Of a stretch of DNA of 64,000 bases, positions 15,700 to 28,983 are shown in pieces. Source of the stretch: Magnolia sinica (taxonomy: Eukaryota > Streptophyta > Magnoliopsida > Magnoliales > Magnoliaceae). The translations under genes were made by a program, and so were the position numbers. Where the stretch lies: positions 19,489,586 to 19,553,585 of the forward strand of contig NC_080589.1 of assembly GCF_029962835.1 (NCBI RefSeq), written 5' to 3'. The notes beneath the pieces are model-generated. The model saw nothing but the letters and a program-made list of their open reading frames with translations. It was not told where the DNA came from and did no database searches. Position 1 is the first letter of the stretch. Each line of letters begins with the position of its first letter.

Positions 15700-18600
15700 C
15701 TCGAGGATCTGAGGGTAGTTCTTATGGACTTCAACTTCTATTTTCCAAGTAGCCTCTTCCTCAGTGTGATACGTCCATAATACCTTCACAAGTGGGATAA
15801 CTTTGTTGCGTAGCACTTGTTCTCTCCTATCGAGAACATGCGTTGGTCGTAGTACATAAGTAGCATCTTCACTTAACTATACTTGCTCCCATTTGATAAT
15901 GTGGGTAGGGTTAGGAACATATTTCTTCAACATGGACACGTGAAATACGTTGTGCAAGCCGGCGAGTGGTGTGGGCAAAGCGATGCGATATGCCACTACA
16001 CTCACTCAAGCCAAAATTTGGAATGGGCCAATAAATCTCGGCGTGAGTTTCCCTTTCTTGTCAAATTAAGGGACTCCCTTCATTGGAAAAAACTTAAGGA
16101 ATACATTGTCTTTAACTTCAAATTTCAGTTGTCCGCCGTCTTGTATTGAAGTAATTTTTGTCTGCTCTGGGCTGCGAGAAGTCACCGCCTAATAATATCA
16201 ATCTTCTCTGAGGTCGCCTGTACTAAATCTGGGCCAACCAAACTCTTCTGGCCAACTTCTACCAAACAATGTGGTGCTCGACATGGGGTGCCCATACAAG
16301 GCTTCGTAAGGAGCCATGTCAATGCTCGCTTGGAAGCTGTTGTTATAAGCAAACTCAGCATAGGGGAGACAGTTATCCCAACTGTCCTTGAAATCAAGCA
16401 CACACGCTTGCAACATGTCTTCAAGTATCTGATTTACCCGTTCCATCTGCCCATCGGTCTGTGGGTGGAACGCAGTACTGAACTTCAGTTTCACTCCCAT
16501 TGCTTCTTGGATTCGAGTCCAGAAAATGGACGTAAATCGAGGTCTCAGTCTGACACAATCTCCATAGGAACTCCATGCAGTCATACTATCTCCTTGATGT
16601 ACAGCTTGGATAGGTCGCTTGCCGAGTTAGAAGCTCTAATTAGGAGGAAATGAGCTGATTTCGTCAATCAGTCCACAATCACCCAAATAGAGTCATGCCC
16701 CTTTCTCATCTTCGGTAACTCGGAAATGAAATCCATAGATATGAAATCTCATTTCCATTCGGCTATGGGCATGAGCATGGGCTGAAGTAAGCCAGGGGGT
16801 CGGCGATGTTTGGCCTTAACCTACTGGCACGTGAGACAATGGGACACAAAATCTGCCATGTGAGCATTCATGTTGTCCCACCAGTACGAACGTTTCATAT
16901 CTCTGTACATCTTTGTACTACCCGGATGCATTATCATCCTTGAATTGCGAGTGGCTTCCAGGACTTCCCTTCTCAAGCATGGAGATTCGGGACACATAGG
17001 CGGCCACGATATCGTAAACCTCCGTCCAAGTCAATTCTCCATTCAGATTCTTCACTGTCACTCTCTCATTCTCTCATTTTCACTAACAGTTCATCCTCCT
17101 TCTGAGCTGCAATAATTCGGTCATCCATAAGTTGTATGTGTGCATGTGTGCGACACTCTCGAATGGCTCCTCCACTATCAGCTTCTGTTCGAAATCTCGC
17201 ATAAACTCTACCATATTCCACTCTTTTATCATTAGTGGGGCCGCAAATTCTATGATTTTCTTATGGCTCAATGCATCGGCCACAAGGTTGGCCTTGCCAG
17301 AATAGTAGGAGACTTCAAACTTGAAGTCTTTCAAGGTTTCCATCCAACGTCGTTACCTCATGTTCAGGTCTCTCTGCGTTAAAATGTACTTGAGGCTTTT
17401 GTGATCACAAAAGAGCTCGAACTCCTCTCCGTAGAGGTAATGTCTCCAGAGCTTTAATGCGAAGATGACTGCCCGCCAATTCCAGGTCGTGAGTAAGGTA
17501 ATTTTTTTCGTGCTTCCTCAACGTCGTGTGATCATCCTATCCTTCTGCATCAGTACACATCCCAAACAAACACGAGAAGCGTCAGTGTATATAGTATATT
17601 TGACCCCTTGCTCTGGCAGTACTATCGCTAGTGCGGACGTCAGCTTGTCCTCTAATTCCTGAAAGGCTGCTTCTGCTTTTTCATTCCAGGAAAACTTAAG
17701 ATCTTTCTGAGTGAGTTGAGACAACGGTCTGGCTATCTTGGAAAAATCCTTAATGAATCGACGATAATAGCTGGCAAGTCCGAGGAAACTCTTCACTTTT
17801 GTAACTGAGCCGAGTTGCTCCCAGTCTTATACCACGGCCACCTTGGTAAGATCCACAGCTATTCCTCCCTTGGAAACCATGTGCCCTAAGAATTTGACTT
17901 CTTCCTTCCAGAAGTCACATTTTCGGTACCGTGCAAATAAATGGTTCTGCCTAAAGGACTGCGCAAACATTTTCGGTATCAAGGATTACTCGCAAGTGTT
18001 CTTCGTGATCTTTCTGACTTTTGAAGTATATCAAAATGTCATCTATAAACACGGTGACGAATCGGTACAGATACGGCCGAAACACCCGGTCCATAAGATC
18101 TATGAACACAACCGGTGCATTTGTAAGCCCAAATGACATTACGAGGAACTTGCAGTGCCCAAAACTAGTTATAAATGCTGTTTTCTGCACGTCTTCATTC
18201 CTGATGCGCAACTGATGATACCCGGACTGTAAGTCGATCTTAGAAAAATATTGTGCTCCCTTCAATTGGTTAAACAGGTCGTCTATCTTGGGCAGATGAT
18301 ACTTGTTCTTCACTATTACGTGGTTCAACCTGTGATAATCTAGACATAACCTTAGCGATCCGTCCTTTTTCTTTACAAACAACACAGGTGCTCCCCAAGG
18401 CGACACGCTAGGCCATATAAAACCTGAATCTAAAAGATCATCTATCTGCTTCCTCAATTCCTCCATTTCGCACGGAGGCATACGGTATGTCGATAAGGAA
18501 ATAGGTGTTGCACCTGGCACAAGGTCGATAGTAAAGTCGATCTCGCGCTGAGGAGATAGTCTAGGGATGGCTTTAAACACATTTGTGAGATCTCGGACTA

Positions 18601-19239
18601 CTGGCATGTTCCCAAGTATCGGACTATTAAAATCTCTAACAAAGATGCGTAACAACGAACGCGGTAAAGAGAACTGACCTGAATAAGAAAAGTGAAGATC
18701 GTGTTCTCGAGCCCACGCGTCGTCACCAATCCAGTATCGCAGTCAATCTCGGCATTCATTTCGGTGAGTCAATCCATACCGAGGATAATGTCATAATGAT
18801 AGAATGATGTGACAATCAGGTCAATAGACACCACCCTGCTTCATAAGTCTATCAGGCAACCCTTACATAGCTTAGTGGCGTCAGTAAAAGTTCATGCTAC
18901 TGCGATAACTCTCACCCCAACCATAGGGGTAGTATTCAACCCTAACTGCTTGACCGTAGAGTATGATATCATCGAAATAGTGGACCCGGTGTCCACTAAC
19001 AGGAATACAGGTGTACCTTGAATATAGGTAATGACTTCAAAGGCCAAAAACACTACAATTACTGACTCAGATGCTTCAACAACAAGTGCATGTACACGCG
19101 CTTGTTAAGGATGATTGGGTTGTGCTGCCATAGGTTGTTAAGGCGGCCTGTTTCGGGATACGGGAGGTTGGTAAAATGGTTGTGCTGGCGGTGCTGATCG
19201 TAGAGGTGGAGCTGATATGACTTGTGGTGGCTGGGTTTT
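15700..19239 (-). mobile_element. Tekay pol: protease, RT, RNase H, integrase, chromodomain (fossil)
   Basis: Parts by similarity on the - strand: protease with the active-site triplet DTGS near 18950-19030; RT about 17950-18660 with [17 protein letters not shown] and FIDDIL; RNase H about 17080-17800 with YTDAS and ADALSHKK; integrase about 16200-16900 with FHPQTDGQMERVNQILEDML; chromodomain about 15700-15860 with KVLWTYHTEEEATWK. The chromodomain plus the RAPHC-type integrase tail place it with chromoviruses of the Tekay/Del lineage. It is not a working gene. Confidence 0.85.
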
Positions 19240-21439
19240 TGATAAGGGTCGAATATTGCATATCAGACCCTAATTAGTGCATGATTTTACGTACATGATA
19301 ATGCTTAATGGAATATTTTAATTATATTTTTTGTTACAGGATGAAATCAGGAGCGTTAATGGAAAAAGAGTACTACAAGCATGAATTTGACGCTCCGAAG
19401 TCACCAGAGCAGGAAACGCACTCAAGGGAACTAAGACTGAAGAATTTATATGCCAAGGACCCGAGGAAATCAAGCCGTTCACGTTAAAAAGGCCCGAAAA
19501 TGGTCCAGAATGCAAGATCACATGGTTCCCGCCATCCGATTAACTTGAAACTTCATGCATAGCCTGGAGGCCATAAATAAACCGTACATATTAAATTTCA
19601 ACCATTGGATATCTCGAGAAGTGGCCCAACGGCTAGATCATCCCTTTAATTCCTTAAGTGGGGCCCACCTGGTCCCTGGATATGGCTCATCTTTGGTATC
19701 AACGCTTTAAATTACATGGAGAATCATATGGACGGAGGAGATTTGGTGCATACATCATGAAGGACCTCACATGTGCACTGCATGCACGCAGTGCAGACGC
19801 ACACCAGCAATGCATTAATACACGCAAGGTCGGTCAGCAGGCGCTGACCGACCAAATTTAAAAAAAAAAGGAGTTGCCGTTTTCGGCTTCGCGAAAACGG
19901 AAACAGGGACTTGCGGTCCCCTGTTGTGGGCCACCATCACGGATTTTAGGTCCAATCTGGACCGTCTATTAGATCATAATGGTCCATGTTACCATCGCCT
20001 AGGTGGCGTTATTTCAGATGGCAGTAGAGATCGGTTTTTAACCGTTTAAGAACAGAATGGATGGCAAGAAGCAAAATCACGTGGGCCGCATCAGCAGACA
20101 GTGAAAACAGTTTATTCTCGATCGAAATTCCGTCCTGCATCCAATGGACGAATTGGATTTACCAAAATAACGGGAGAATAGGTCCCACCAGCATCACAGC
20201 GGACCGGATCCGCATACTCTGTTTATGCACGCCGGACGCTGTCCGACTTTTGCAGCAATTGTGGCCCACCTCTACGGTTCGTATGAACAATCCAAGCCGT
20301 CCATCATGTAGACAACTTGAAAACGTCCTAAGGGACGGTATTTACTAGGAAACTGAGTGAGGAAAAGGGGGGCTGTTTTGCGTCTAAAACTTGGCTGCGT
20401 AAAGGAGTTACGCACGCTGGTGCGTGAAGAACTTTCCGCCGACTCTTTGTACGCATCCCAGCACGGCTCTGCACGGCATCAAAGAACTATAAAAGAGAAA
20501 GAAAAGGCTCGTAGAATGGGGGAGAAAAGGATTGAGGTTTTGAGGGGAATCCAAGGAAGAAGTTTGTTTTGGAGAGAAGAGAGAAAGAGAGGAGATAGGA
20601 GTGTGTGGCTGGACGTGGATCTGAGAACAGAGAGAGAAAGAGGGTGGCTGACAGATCCAGGGCAGATCCAGGGAGAGTTTGAAGAAAGCAAAAGAGAGAA
20701 AGCAAGAGGGAAGAGAGGATGGAATTTTTCTTTTCTAAATATTATTTTTCCGTCTTCCTACTTGATTCCATGAGTTGCTAATCTTTTAGCTAGGGCTGAG
20801 ATGAAGCCCCTAATTTGAGTGACTCTTGTAAGTGTTGATTTCATCTGAATTTGATTGGTTTGTTTCTTTCTCTACTGTGCTTAACTGAAATATCCGTACT
20901 CCTCCATTCTAAGAGCTCAACCAAAGTCTAGTTATGGATGTTGCTTGGATTACTATTCTAGGTGCTTGTGTCTGACCATGAACAGGTTCCTATAGAGGAA
21001 GAAACAGGAATCTACATCTCTTCATGCCTGACCATGGATGGAAAGATGTAATCCATATGCTTTAAGGAATTATACATTCTGTGTGCCCGACCAAGGACAT
21101 AGAGTGCGCTTTATTTATTTTTTTGATATCAATCTGAATTAGGGTGAATCAACAGGTAAAACAAGGTTTATGATAGTTAGGGGTGGATTCGAAAGTCCTA
21201 GTCTTCTCCTTGATTGAATTTTCCTTATTATTCTTGGTTATTTTTCCATTGATTTTTATTTAGTTTACTTAATTACTATCGCAAATGTTTGTTGGATTAG
21301 TTAAGAAGAGTCTTTAATTTTGAATTGTGACGACCAGTCCTCGTGGGAACGATCTCGTAATACGTACCATATCTACATCTGATTCGTATACTTGCGAGTT
21401 TAAAATCATTTAAATCAGGTTGGTTTAAATAAAACATCA
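19240..21439 (+). repeat. 5' LTR of the Athila element
   Basis: Starts TG and ends CA; the 2.17-kb copy at 28984-31153 matches. A TATAAAAG box at 20488-20495 (30207-30214 in the other LTR) precedes a purine-rich (gagaaag) stretch and is the likely core promoter. Confidence 0.92.
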
Positions 21440-21445
21440 AGTTTT

Positions 21446-21462
21446 TGGCGCCGTTGCCGCGG
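21446..21462 (+). other. Primer binding site, tRNA-Asp type
   Basis: tggcgccgttgccgcgg lies 6 bp after the LTR end. It matches, apart from one or two bases, the tRNA-Asp primer sequence I know for Athila/Tat elements. Confidence 0.8.
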
Positions 21463-22158
21463 ACTGTTTCGGTCCAATTGGATTTAGGATTCTCTCTTAT
21501 CATAATTCATAGTCTTAGGTTTTTACTAACTTTAGGATAAATTTTTTTAGAAACTAACCTATTTCCTGTTTTGTAGAGACCTGACATAAACTACTAATTT
21601 GGTAATCTCTTTCTAAATTCTCTACTTTTTCTAATTTCTATTTTTAAAATTAGGGTTTTATTTTTTATTTTAGAAATTTTCTATTTCTAGGCTTTCTTTT
21701 TTAGAAATTTCTTATTTTCTAATTTTAGTTTTTGTTTCTATTTTCTAATTCTAGATTCTGATTCTTCTTTCAATTAACTTTCTATTTTCTAGTTTTAGAA
21801 ATTTTTTCCCTTTTTAGAAACTAACTTAGCTTTTATTTCTAAGATTAGAAACTTTCTTTTTTAGAAATTAACCGTTGCTTAGGATTTTTTCTAGCATTAT
21901 TTTAGGAAATTTAATTTATTTTTGTTTTCTTTTTGTTTATAGGAATTGAGGAAGGAAGCTGCTAAATAACATTGTCTTCAAAAAAGAGGAGCTCTCAAAT
22001 CTTCAGACATTCATCATCTCATTTTCCGGGTTCTTCTTTCCAATTCTCATTTACATAGCTTTTTCTTGTTTTAGGAATTCATAACTTTTTCTTTTAGTCT
22101 TATTCATCTTAGGTTGCATCTTAGTTTAGTTTTCTTTCTTATATTAATAACATAGTTT

Positions 22159-25100
22159 ATGCTAGGACGTAGATCTCTGAATATAGAACTAGCACCTTTT
22201 GATCCTGAAATAGAAAGAACCTTTCGTAGAAGATTTAGAAACATCCTATTTAAAATGGCGGAAGAGAATGAAACTAAAGCTCTTAGAGATTATTCAGCTC
22301 CTGTCCAATTCAATGCACCTTCATGTATAGTGTTGCCTGCCACGACGGCAGCACACTTTAAACTTAAACCTGGAGTCATACAACTGTTGCCATCCTTTTA
22401 TGGTTCAGATAAGGAGGATCCATATCATCATGTGAAAGAATTCTTAGACATTTGCTCCACCTTTGAGTTCCAAAACTTTTCAGACGATTCGATCCGTTTG
22501 CGCCTTTTTCCTTTTTCTTTGAAGGATAAGGCGAAAGCATGGTTGAATTCTCTAGGAGTTGGGTCTATCACTACATGGGACCAACTGTCTAAGAAGTTCT
22601 TAAACAAGTTCTTCCCGGTTCACAAAACTAATGCTCTCCGTAGAGAAATTACGAATTTCACACAAAAAGAGGGTGAGCACTTTCATGAATGTTGGGAAAG
22701 ATGGAAGGATTTACTTCTTAAATGTCCACACCATGGTTTTGAAAAGTGGCAACAGGTTCAATACTTCTATGACGGTCTGACACCCCAAAACCGTCGCATG
22801 GTTGACGCCACCAGTGGAGGGTCATTCATGACCAAAAGTGATGTCGAAGCTTGGAATTTCTTTGAAACCTTGTGTGAAAACTCCCAGCAATGGGACTATT
22901 CAAATAGAGGTGAAAGAAGCCCTCAACCACTGAAGAAAGGGGGTATATATGAGGTAGGAGTCACGCCAGATCTTTATGCCAAAATTGATACCCTGACAAA
23001 GAAGGTGGATGCTTTAATGTTAAACAATGGACCTCCACAAACAACTCAAGTCGAGTCATGTGCCATATGTTCTAGTCTCGCCCATCCTACGCAGTCTTGT
23101 CCATCTAGTTCAGCATTTCCAGAATTTCTCTCTGAACAAGTACATGCTATGAACACCTTTCAGAGAACTGAGAATAATCCTTACTCAAACACCTACAATC
23201 CAGGGTGGGCTAGACATCCAAATTTTTCTTGGGCAAAAGGACCACAACAAGGAGGACCATCTGGAAATCCTCCTATGCAACCTTACTCCCAAGTTGGCAG
23301 TCAACAACCTCAGCAGTTCTCACAGTATCAACAAGTGCCTCCACAATCTAGGAAACCATCTCTTGAGGATACACTCAATCTTTTTATGCAGAGTTCACTT
23401 CAATTTCAAAAAGACACCCAACATACTTTACTAGCTAACCAGCAGAGTTTACATGCAAATGCGCAATCCATTGCCAAGCTGGAAGTACAGTTGGGTCAAC
23501 TTGCTGCCACATTGAGTGAGAGAGAGAAGGGCAAGTTCCCTAGTCAACCTGTGGTAAATCCAAAAGGACAGTATGAGATTGGCTCTAATTCAAACCAAGA
23601 ACAATATCATGAGCAAGCCAAATCAATCATTACCCTTAGGTCCGGTAAACAGATCGAGAACAAAGTAGAGATGCCTAGGGAAGAATCAAAGTCCAATGCG
23701 GAAGATCAAAATGAAATGGAGAGACATACTAGTGCATCCAAAGTCCAACAACACTCAGACTCTCCAGGAACCACTCAAGTGCCATCTTATGTGCCTAAAG
23801 CACCTTTTCCTCAACGTCTGGCACCGGTTAAGAAAGGAAACAACTTTAATGAGATATTGGACATGTTTAAGCAAGTGCAAATCAACATTCCGTTGCTTGA
23901 TGCTATCAAGCAAGTTCCTGCTTACGCTAAGTTTCTTAAAGATTTATGCACTCAAAAGCATAAGATGAATGTTCATAAGAAGGTCTTCCTTGCGGAGCAA
24001 CTCAGCTCCATGATTCAACACAACACCCCTCCTAAATTTAGGGATCCAGGAGCTCCTACCATTTCTTGCGTCATAGGAGATCATAAGATTGAGAAGGCAT
24101 TGCTTGATTTAGGGGCGAGCGTCAATTTGTTACCATATTCTGTGTATGAGCAGCTAGGACTTGGTGAGCTGAAATCAACCAAAATAACACTCCAACTAGC
24201 TGATAGATCTGTCAAGGTGCCCCGTGGTATTATTGAAGATGTGCTGATCCAGGTTGATAAGTTTTATTTTCCAGTGGATTTCATTGTTCTAGATACTCAG
24301 CCTGTCCAAAATCCTACAAGTCAAATCCCGGTTATCTTAGGACGTCCATTCTTGGCCACTTCTAATGCAATCATAAATTGTAGGAATGGAGTTATGAAGT
24401 TGTCCTTTGGTAACATGAAGATCAAGCTCAACATTTTCAATGCTGGACAACAAATGTCAGACTCGGATGATATATTTGAAGTGAATATGATTGAGAGTCT
24501 AGTGCATGACTCTTTCCTTGAATCTTCCGATGACGCTCTTGAGACTTGTTTAGCACATTTTGGCGTAGATTTTGACATAGAAAGTTCCATCCAAGAAGTC
24601 AATGCATTGCTTGACTCTAATCCAGAAATGAATACAACAAAATGGAAAGCTAGAGTGGAACCTCTTCCACCTTCTGAGTCTAAATTGGTCCCATCTATTG
24701 AGAAACCACCCAAAGTCGACCTTAAGCAATTACCTAAAACTCTCAAGTATGCATTTTTAGGACCTTCTGAAACCCTGCCTGTCATCATAGCTGCTAACCT
24801 TGATAAAGAACAGGAGGGTAAGTTGCTTAATGTTCTTAGAGAACATAAGGCAGCTATTGGGTGGACAATAGCGGACATAAAGGGAATAAGCCCCTCGGTG
24901 TGTATGCATCGTATTCATCTTGAAGAGAACGCGAAAACATCGCGTGAAATGCAAAGGAGGCTTAACCCTAACATGAAAGAGGTCGTCCGGGCTGAGGTGC
25001 TAAAATTGTTAGATGTTGGTATCATTTACCCCATTTCAGATAGCACATGGGTCAGTCCAGTTCAAGTTGTTCCTAAAAAGTCTGGGATTACGGTGAAAAA

Positions 25101-25722
25101 GAATGAGGATAATGAGTTAGTACCAACGCGCATGACTACGGGTTGGCGAGTTTGTATTGATTACCGTAAACTGAACCTGGTCACAAGGAAGGATCACTTT
25201 CCTCTTCCTTTCATAGATCAGATGCTGGAGAGATTGGCAGGGCATAGCTATTATTGTTTCCTGGATGGTTATTCCGGGTATAATCAGATTCCCATTGCTC
25301 CCGAGGATCAAGAGAAAACCACATTTACATGTCCTTTTGGCACATATGCCTATCGACGTATGCCATTTGGATTGTGTAATGCGCCTGCGACCTTCCAACG
25401 ATGCATGATGAGTATTTTTTCAAATATGGTTGAGCGTTTTCTTGAGATTTTCATGGATGATTTTTCAATTTTCGGCTCTTCATTTGATGAATGTTTATAC
25501 CATCTATCTCTTGTCTTGGAAAGATGTGAAAAAACGAACCTGGTATTGAATTGGGAAAAGTGTCATTTTATGGTTCAAAAAGGGATTGTACTCGGGCATG
25601 TTATTTCAAGTAAAGGCATTGAAGTTGATAAAGCCAAGATTGATTTAATTTCTAGCCTTCCTCCACCCAGAACGGATAAGGAGATTAGATCATTCTTATG
25701 GGCATGCGGGATTCTACAATAG
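22159..25722 (+). mobile_element. Athila gag, protease and RT coding part
   Basis: Gag about 22159-23000: typical FPFSLKDKAKAWLNSL, FLNKFFP and YFYDGLTPQNRR, then Gln/Pro-rich sequence and a coiled-coil-prone stretch. Protease about 24060-24400: the family block around ASVNLLPYSVYEQLGL and VILGRPFLAT. RT about 24900-25650: WRVCIDYRKLN, FLDGYSGYNQI, MPFGLCNAPATFQRCM and the catalytic IFMDDFSIF. The lineage call rests on the protease and RT blocks. This is a retrotransposon fossil, not a host gene. Confidence 0.88.
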
Positions 25723-25749
25723 ATTCATTAAGGATTTTAGCAAAATTTC

Positions 25750-27618
25750 TCGACCCTTATGTAATTTACTAGCAAAAGATGTTGCTTTTGTCCTTAATGA
25801 TGAGTGTCGGCAAGCTTTTGATAAGTTGAAGCATTTACTGACTTCTGCTCCAATCATCCAACCACCTGATTGGAGTTTACCTTTTGAGCTTATGTGTGAT
25901 GCTTCGGATTATGCTGTTGGAGCCGTCCTAAGACAGAGATTGAATAAAATGCCTCATGTCATTTATTATGCTAGTAGGACTCTAAATGATGCACAGCTTA
26001 ACTACTCTACCACTGAAAAAGAATTGTTGGCGGTGGTATTTGCTCTAGACAAATTCAGGTCGTATCTCATAGGATCAAAGGTTATAGTGTTCTCAGATCA
26101 TGCAGCATTGAAATATCTTCTTTCTAAAAAGACGCTAAACCTCGATTGATTCGGTGGATTCTCTTGCTACAAGAATTCGATATTGAAATTCGGGATAAAA
26201 AGGGTTCCGAAAATGTAGTAGCCGACCATTTGTCTAGACTTGTCTTAGAGTCCACAGTGGATCCTTTGCCAATGAATGAGTCTTTCCCTGATGAACAACT
26301 TCTAACTATTTCTCAATTACCTTGGTACGCGGACATTGTAAACTATCTTGTTACAGGTCAACTTCCTTCTCATTGGACTAAACAAGATAAATCCAAATTT
26401 CTTGCTGAGGTTAAACATTTCTTTTGGGATGACCCATACTTATTCAAAATTTGTCCTGATCAGATTATTAGGAGATGTGTGCCTGAGAGTGAGTTTCATA
26501 GTATAATCTCCTTTTGTCATGATCATGCCTGTGGTGGTCATTTTGGTTCAAAGAAAACAGCTGCGAAAGTCTTACAAAGTGGATTTTATTGGCCTACACT
26601 GTTTCGGGACACCCATGCCTTTTGTTCAACATGTGATAAATGCCAACGTATGGGTAATATTTCTCACAGGAACATGATGCCACTTACCAATATTCTCATT
26701 GTTGAAATATTTGATGTTTGGGGTATTGACTTCATGGGCCCATTTCCCCCGTCATTTGGTTATGTGTATATCCTTGTGGCCGTCGACTATGTCTCAAAGT
26801 GGATTGAAGCAGTGCCATGTAAAATGAATGATCACAGAGTTGTGGTCCGTTTCTTAAAAGAAAATATTTTTTCTCGTTTTGGCACTCCTCGAGCTATTAT
26901 AAGTGATGGGAGTACTCATTTTTGCAATAAACTGTTTGAATCTTTAATGAAGAAATATTCCATCACTCATAAAGTTACAACGCCATATCATCCACAAACA
27001 AGTGGACAAGTTGAGGTGTCAAATCGGGAGATTAAACAAATTTTAGAGAAAACGGTTCGCCCCGATCGTAAGGATTGGTCGCAATGGTTGAATGATGCTC
27101 TTTGGGCATATCGTACGGCTTTCAAAACTCCGATTGGAATGTCTCCGTACAGGCTTGTATTTGGGAAAGCCTGTCACTTACCTGTGGAATTAGAACATCA
27201 TGCTTATTGGGCCATCAAAACTTTTAATTTTGATTTGCACAAGGCCGGATCACACCGTCAACTTCAACTCAATGAGTTAGAGGAAATTCGAAATGAGGCA
27301 TATGAGAATGTAAAAATTTATAAAGAGAAGACAAAAATCTTCCATGACAAGTCGATTCTTCGCAAGACATTTGAACCGAACCAAAAAGTATTATTGTACA
27401 ATTCCAGGCTACGCCTCTTTCCTGGAAAACTACGTTCGAGGTGGTATGGTCCTTATCGAGTCATAAAAGTATTTCCTCATGGAGCAATTGAGATTCAAAA
27501 TCTAACAGACGGGAATATCTTCAAAGTAAATGGTCAACGGCTGAAACCATATTTAGATGATTTGGTGAACAAAGATGTGGAGGAAATTTATTTGGCGGAC
27601 CCAGGTTATCAAGATTGA
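25750..27618 (+). mobile_element. Athila RNase H and integrase coding part
   Basis: RNase H about 25820-26150: LMCDASDYAVGAVL, TTEKELLAVVFAL and SDHAALKYLL. Integrase about 26400-27600: zinc-binding [10 protein letters not shown]...CSTCDKCQ, the core GIDFMGPFP with SDGSTHF and [20 protein letters not shown], and a C-terminal [16 protein letters not shown] block. The order RT, RNase H, integrase is that of Ty3/Gypsy. Confidence 0.88.
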
Positions 27619-28983
27619 TTAGTTCATGGTCCATTCTTGTCTGGCTGAAGACGTTAAACTTAGCGCTCCTGGGAGGCAACCCATCTTTTCATTCCATTTT
27701 ATTTTCCTAGTCAGTTCAATGTTTGTGGGTACCATTACTGCAAACCCTCACGAGACTACAACTCGTCCACTAGGGGCAACCTAGGGGTTTAAAGGCTTGT
27801 TGCATACGCTAAATGCAATCGAGAGCACCTGCGAAAGTGGTATAGGTAGGATTTTCTTTTTGCATTTTTATCATTTTGTTTTTGTTGATTTCTCTTTTAT
27901 GCTGATTCACTCTTACATGGATATTTTTTAGAAAGCCTCTAGATTCTTTCATACATGTACTATTTGTCCATCACTCCTCTTTTATTTTCGTTGTCCCATG
28001 TGCATTGCATGCTTATTTCTTTTACATTGAGGACAATGTAGATTTTAGGTTGGGGGTGGGCGATTAGGTTACCTCATCAGTATTTTCTTGGTCTTGAGCA
28101 CAAATTGTGAAAATTTTTAAATTTTTCTGGAATTTCTTATGCATTTGAAGTGATTGTGAAGGATAAGGGTGATTTTAACATTGCAAGGTACAGAATGTCG
28201 GTAATTTATAACTCTTGGATTCAGCCATCCGTTAGATTTCACAGTTAAGTTTAAATTGTTAACCCATGATTAGAACTTTTAAACATTGATTGAGTCATGA
28301 TCTCACATATCACATCTCGGTTGCACATTAAGGTTCCGTTTCAACATTAAATGATTAACTTGGTAATCACTAAGCATGAAAGAAACCAGCCTAAAATTTT
28401 TAGCTTCGGTCTATAACTAAGAATTGAGAGAAAGCGTAAGTCATATAATCTTCACCATAGGTTTGCTCCCTATAGATGAAGATTCGATTCCCCATGGTTG
28501 ACATGAGAAAAGGGTTAGGAGTACAATCTTTACCATAGGTTTGCTCCCTATAGGTGAGGATTTGATTCCCTTCCTTGGCGTTACTGTTCAAGAAAAAAAT
28601 CAAAGGCTGATAGAATGAAAAGTTAATCTGTAAGGCAAGTGTTGGTTTCAGTTGTCATCCATTCCGTTGTTAATTACCAATGATATCATGAAATTGACAA
28701 TTGGATCTCTTAATGATAGTAAGCCGAGATTACACTATACGCTCGTGGAACTCAATGTTTAGAATATTCTAATTAATGGATTAATATTTTGAAATTGATT
28801 ATGAAGTTTACCGTGAGCTTGATTCTAGAAAGAAAAATTCTGTGCACCGTTCATGAATCTTAGAATTCTCGCTCCTCGACGATCTGTTCGCAAGTCACTC
28901 GGGTTCATAGGAATTGTCTTTTATTTCTAAAATTATTTTTCGCATGTTTTGCTCGGGACTAGCAAAATGCTGGTTGGGGGTTG
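27619..28983 (+). other. Athila 3' internal region, non-coding
   Basis: 1.36 kb between integrase and the 3' LTR. No env-like frame is recognised. A direct duplication of about 70 bp sits near 28450-28580 ('ataggtttgctccctatag' twice). A G-rich 'ggttgggggtt' just before 28984 is the probable polypurine tract. Confidence 0.7.
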
